Origin: Strigomonas culicis
Taxonomy: Eukaryota > Euglenozoa > Kinetoplastea > Trypanosomatida > Trypanosomatidae
Assembly (NCBI GenBank): GCA_000482145.1
Contig: AUXH01000425.1
Coordinates: 1-16,907 of the forward strand
Length of the DNA: 16,907 nucleotides
Direction of reading: 5' to 3'
Of this stretch, positions 14,604-16,907 are shown piece by piece. The position numbers and the translations under genes were made by a program. Every line of letters begins with the position of its first letter. The first letter of the stretch is position 1. The notes beneath the pieces are model-generated. The model was not told the origin of the DNA. It saw only the letters and a list, made by a program, of their open reading frames with translations, and did no database searches.

Positions 14604-16430
14604 ATGAAGGCAAATTCCGCCAGCGTTGCCATGCCTGTTACGACACTCTCTCTACTGCTTCTTTGCATTTCTCTTTTGAACACCTCCCACGCTGCGCAAA
14701 CGGTGATCCCCATCACCGGCAGTTTCAACGTGGCGAATGGCGTTATCGACGGCTCCGTGTACAACGTGAGCAGCATGACGGAAACATCGAGCACGTCGCT
14801 GAACTACATCACAGAGTGCACTGTTCAAGGGGACGGCATCGCGTTTACAGCGTTCACCAGTGCTGTCTCGAAAAACACCATTCCTACATTCAACGTGACC
14901 ATGGCACAGACAACCGTCAAGAACGCTACAATCGCTTTCACTGGCTACTACCCGTGGTACTCTGTCTTGATGATTTCGCACACGACGGCAGCGATGCAAG
15001 GCACGACTCCCTTGTATGATATCCGAGGCCTTGTGCCCCAGTACTACGTCGTGCTGTACATTATGGAAACGACAGCGACGTGGAACGCGGACGGTACTGG
15101 TGGCGATGTGCTGTTGACGGGTGGATCGGTCCGGCAGTACTTTGAGGTCTACAGTTCCATACACATGATCAACACTCACGCCACTTACGCAGCACACATG
15201 TTTCATCAAGTCTTGCCGATTTGCAGCGCAACGTACTGCATAGACGTGCATCAAGGAATCTTCGCCATTGATGTGGCCACGTGCATCAACTGCACAGGTG
15301 AGTTTCTTCGAAGCGAACACACTGTACGCTTCCTCAGTGGGTCCAACACCGGTGTCCTTCGCATAGCCAACTGCACATCAGTGGGCGGTCAGCCCTTTTT
15401 GTACTCAGCTGCAGCGAACGCTGTCGAGTTTTCCGGAGTAGGAAATGCGATATTTTACGGCATTACGGTGGACAGCACGTTTGTGGGCACTGGATCTGCT
15501 CTACCAACTGCTCATAAATCGACTTACTACTCTTTCATGCACATTAATGTTGTTTCTATGGGGAACACAACTGCTGTTCCAATACTCTCCTCAACCCCAT
15601 ATGCCATCTGGGCAGGTAACATCACCTTGAATGGCACGCTCATGACATCCATCTCAGATCTCAAGAGTAATTACATAAACACGTACAGCTTCGTTAGCGA
15701 TTACGGCACCGTGGAAGACACGACGGGAGATGCTGTTTACGTTGAGAGTGTTGGAGACGCCGCCTCTGTGTTCTGCGTGCGTTCGGGGTATTCCAATGCG
15801 TCATGGGAGAATTTGACCACGTGGGAACGTGCCAAGTGCAACTGCAACACTGGTACCTACGGCCCCTACTGCTCGCCGACCATGGACCCCGTCCTCTACT
15901 ACGTGAACTACAACGCAGCTGGTGTGGAGGAGGTGTGCAACGTGGCCCATTGCACGACGTGCATGGACATGACATCAGAGGAGTGTGTTGTGTGCGACGC
16001 TGGGTACAAGCTCAACCGGACGGCGTGTGTGCCTAAGGATTGCTATGCCACCAACTGTTCCTCTTGCGTATTCAACTCTGAAACCAGCTGCTCGGTGTGC
16101 GCGCCTGGGTACAAACTCGACAGCGACACCATTTCCTGCACAGAGAAGGTGTGCCTTGCCGCAAATTGCGCGAAATGTGTATATGATACGGAAGAGGAGT
16201 GTGATACCTGTGAGGGCAACTACAAGCGTGGAAGCGACAATATGACCTGCGTGGCAATGGCGTGCAATGCGGCTAATTGCGACACGTGCGTGACGGAGGA
16301 GGACAGCGTGCGCCAGAACTGCAGCGCGAACTACAAGCTGGACGCGGACGGCAAAACATGCACGGAGAAGGTGTGCCAGGTTGACAATTGTTCAAAGTGC
16401 GTGTTGACTTCCGCGAAGCGGAACAGTTAG
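14604..16430 (+). CDS. Secreted or surface Cys-rich repeat protein, ends without anchor
   Basis: Function unknown; it looks like an exported surface-type antigen. The 608-residue product starts MKANSASVAMPVTTLSLLLL, a signal peptide with likely cleavage after SHA or SHAA (30-31). Residues 32-410 form a Thr/Ser-rich region, perhaps beta-solenoid, with many of the protein's roughly fifteen N-x-S/T sequons. An EGF/laminin-like patch follows (C412 onward, CNCNTGTYGPYC). Then come Cys-rich repeats of about 37 residues from C445: pattern C-x4-C-x2-C-x7-C-x2-C-x2-GYKL-x(4-7)-C, in units beginning near 445, 480, 517, 554 and 591. In unit 4 the fourth Cys is Arg (R570, codon CGC), and unit 5 breaks off as CVLTSAKRNS and a stop. 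There is no C-terminal hydrophobic segment for a membrane or GPI anchor, so the gene may be truncated or the protein secreted. The open frame extends back to 14421, but that part is the pyrimidine tract; 14604 is the first ATG after the acceptor AGs. Confidence 0.85.
   Translation: MKANSASVAMPVTTLSLLLLCISLLNTSHAAQTVIPITGSFNVANGVIDGSVYNVSSMTETSSTSLNYITECTVQGDGIAFTAFTSAVSKNTIPTFNVTMAQTTVKNATIAFTGYYPWYSVLMISHTTAAMQGTTPLYDIRGLVPQYYVVLYIMETTATWNADGTGGDVLLTGGSVRQYFEVYSSIHMINTHATYAAHMFHQVLPICSATYCIDVHQGIFAIDVATCINCTGEFLRSEHTVRFLSGSNTGVLRIANCTSVGGQPFLYSAAANAVEFSGVGNAIFYGITVDSTFVGTGSALPTAHKSTYYSFMHINVVSMGNTTAVPILSSTPYAIWAGNITLNGTLMTSISDLKSNYINTYSFVSDYGTVEDTTGDAVYVESVGDAASVFCVRSGYSNASWENLTTWERAKCNCNTGTYGPYCSPTMDPVLYYVNYNAAGVEEVCNVAHCTTCMDMTSEECVVCDAGYKLNRTACVPKDCYATNCSSCVFNSETSCSVCAPGYKLDSDTISCTEKVCLAANCAKCVYDTEEECDTCEGNYKRGSDNMTCVAMACNAANCDTCVTEEDSVRQNCSANYKLDADGKTCTEKVCQVDNCSKCVLTSAKRNS
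15936..16427 (+). repeat. Five tandem Cys-rich protein repeats (last one partial)
   Basis: Units of about 111 bases encode the 37-residue Cys-rich module of the surface-type protein, starting at protein residues about 445, 480, 517, 554 and 591. GYKL or a variant (NYKR, NYKL) follows the fifth Cys of each full unit and a TEK or similar linker joins several units. The fifth unit ends after its third Cys. Tandem repeats of this kind can expand or contract by recombination and are often collapsed in draft assemblies. Confidence 0.8.
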
Positions 16431-16778
16431 TGCCGGAGGGAGGGTGGTTGCGTCGGGTGAGGGCGCGGTTAAGTATGGTTTAGAGAGGAACAAATGTTTT
16501 GCCTAACACTGCTACTCGCTCAATTCACCATACCAGAGTTAAGTTCATCGGGGAACCAGGAGATCTTAATTATTATGTCATTTATCAATTAGCCTGTAAT
16601 AGTTGAAATGAATGATCCATGTGCACCTTTTCATCACCCTACCTCTTTTCCTTAACGGCTTGAAGGGTAAAGCTGAAGGAGTTTTTTCATTTTTCGTAAT
16701 TTCTTTCTTTTTTGTTTTTTGTGTTTCTGTTTTTTGTTGTGTCTCGACACGTTAAGACCTACAGCGACTGATTCAACG
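16431..16778 (+). promoter_or_regulatory. 3' UTR and spacer with trans-splicing signal
   Basis: No gene seen. The first 60 bases are G-rich and differ from the A/T-rich rest, as if they were former coding sequence beyond the stop. A long + strand T-rich tract (about 16680-16740) followed by AGs at about 16755-16756 and 16762-16763 is the acceptor region for the gene starting at 16779. Confidence 0.55.
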
Positions 16779-16907
16779 ATGGACCTTTCTTACATGAGTG
16801 ATGAGGACACCAACTCGGTGGGTCAACGCTCCTTGAAGGAGGCCAAATCCGGGAAGCAATCGCCCTGAGGTACGCGTCCGCACCCGAAGGCTTCAGGGCC
16901 GAGCGTG
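16779..16907 (+). CDS. Start of an unidentified gene, cut by window end, frame broken
   Basis: Not recognised. The ATG at 16779 sits about 16 bases beyond a good acceptor AG, and the first codons read MDLSYMSDEDTNSVGQRSLK, acidic and Ser-rich. The frame meets TGA at 16866-16868 after 29 codons. From about 16850 a different frame is open to the window edge and reads REAIALRYASAPEGFRAER, which looks like ordinary coding sequence. A missing base near 16848-16853 (CCGGG region) would join the two. The likeliest reading is the N-terminus of a longer protein with a sequencing error near a contig end; a real 29-residue ORF or a pseudogene is possible. Confidence 0.4.

Overview
The window reads as nuclear DNA of a trypanosomatid (Kinetoplastea). 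The genes have no introns, they lie head to tail on one strand over about 12.7 kb, and nearly every start codon is preceded by a long pyrimidine run and an AG, as trans-splicing requires. Gene families found across eukaryotes sit beside kinetoplastid-type orphans. Coding sequence is about half G+C while spacers are A/T-rich, so this is not a very GC-rich Leishmania-type genome. I cannot name the genus. TGG is used for Trp where I checked (the IRIW motif of the WDR7-like protein), so nothing suggests UGA recoding. One undetermined base (11967) and two apparent frameshifts point to a draft assembly.

Left arm, minus strand, in order of transcription from the right: 12769-12065 (unidentified, possible longin-like start), 11791-11117 (Abraxas-like pseudo-MPN protein), 10806-7318 (WDR7/rabconnectin-3-beta-like WD protein), 7110-6751 (Pkr1-like V-ATPase assembly factor), 6489-5776 and 5462-4617 (two unidentified proteins with mitochondrial-like N-termini), 4212-2479 (TRM2/RumA-type tRNA m5U methyltransferase), 2091-1257 (Pro/Ala-rich protein with a Q/N/Y/G-rich tail, frame broken) and 912-67 (alpha-SNAP).

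Centre: 12770-14603 is a divergent strand-switch region, where trypanosomatid RNA polymerase II transcription normally starts in both directions. It holds a sharply bounded, G+C-rich and partly G/T-rich island (about 12870-13745) with a canonical G-quadruplex motif on the + strand. I find no convincing gene in it.

Right arm, plus strand: 14604-16430 encodes a signal-peptide protein with Cys-rich repeats that stops inside a repeat with no membrane anchor. From 16779 a second + strand gene begins and runs off the window; its frame breaks after about 24 codons.

Functional links: a WDR7-like protein and a Pkr1-like protein, both tied to V-ATPase assembly in other eukaryotes, are adjacent. Alpha-SNAP also belongs to membrane trafficking. 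Because trypanosomatid polycistrons are not functional operons, such adjacency is only suggestive.
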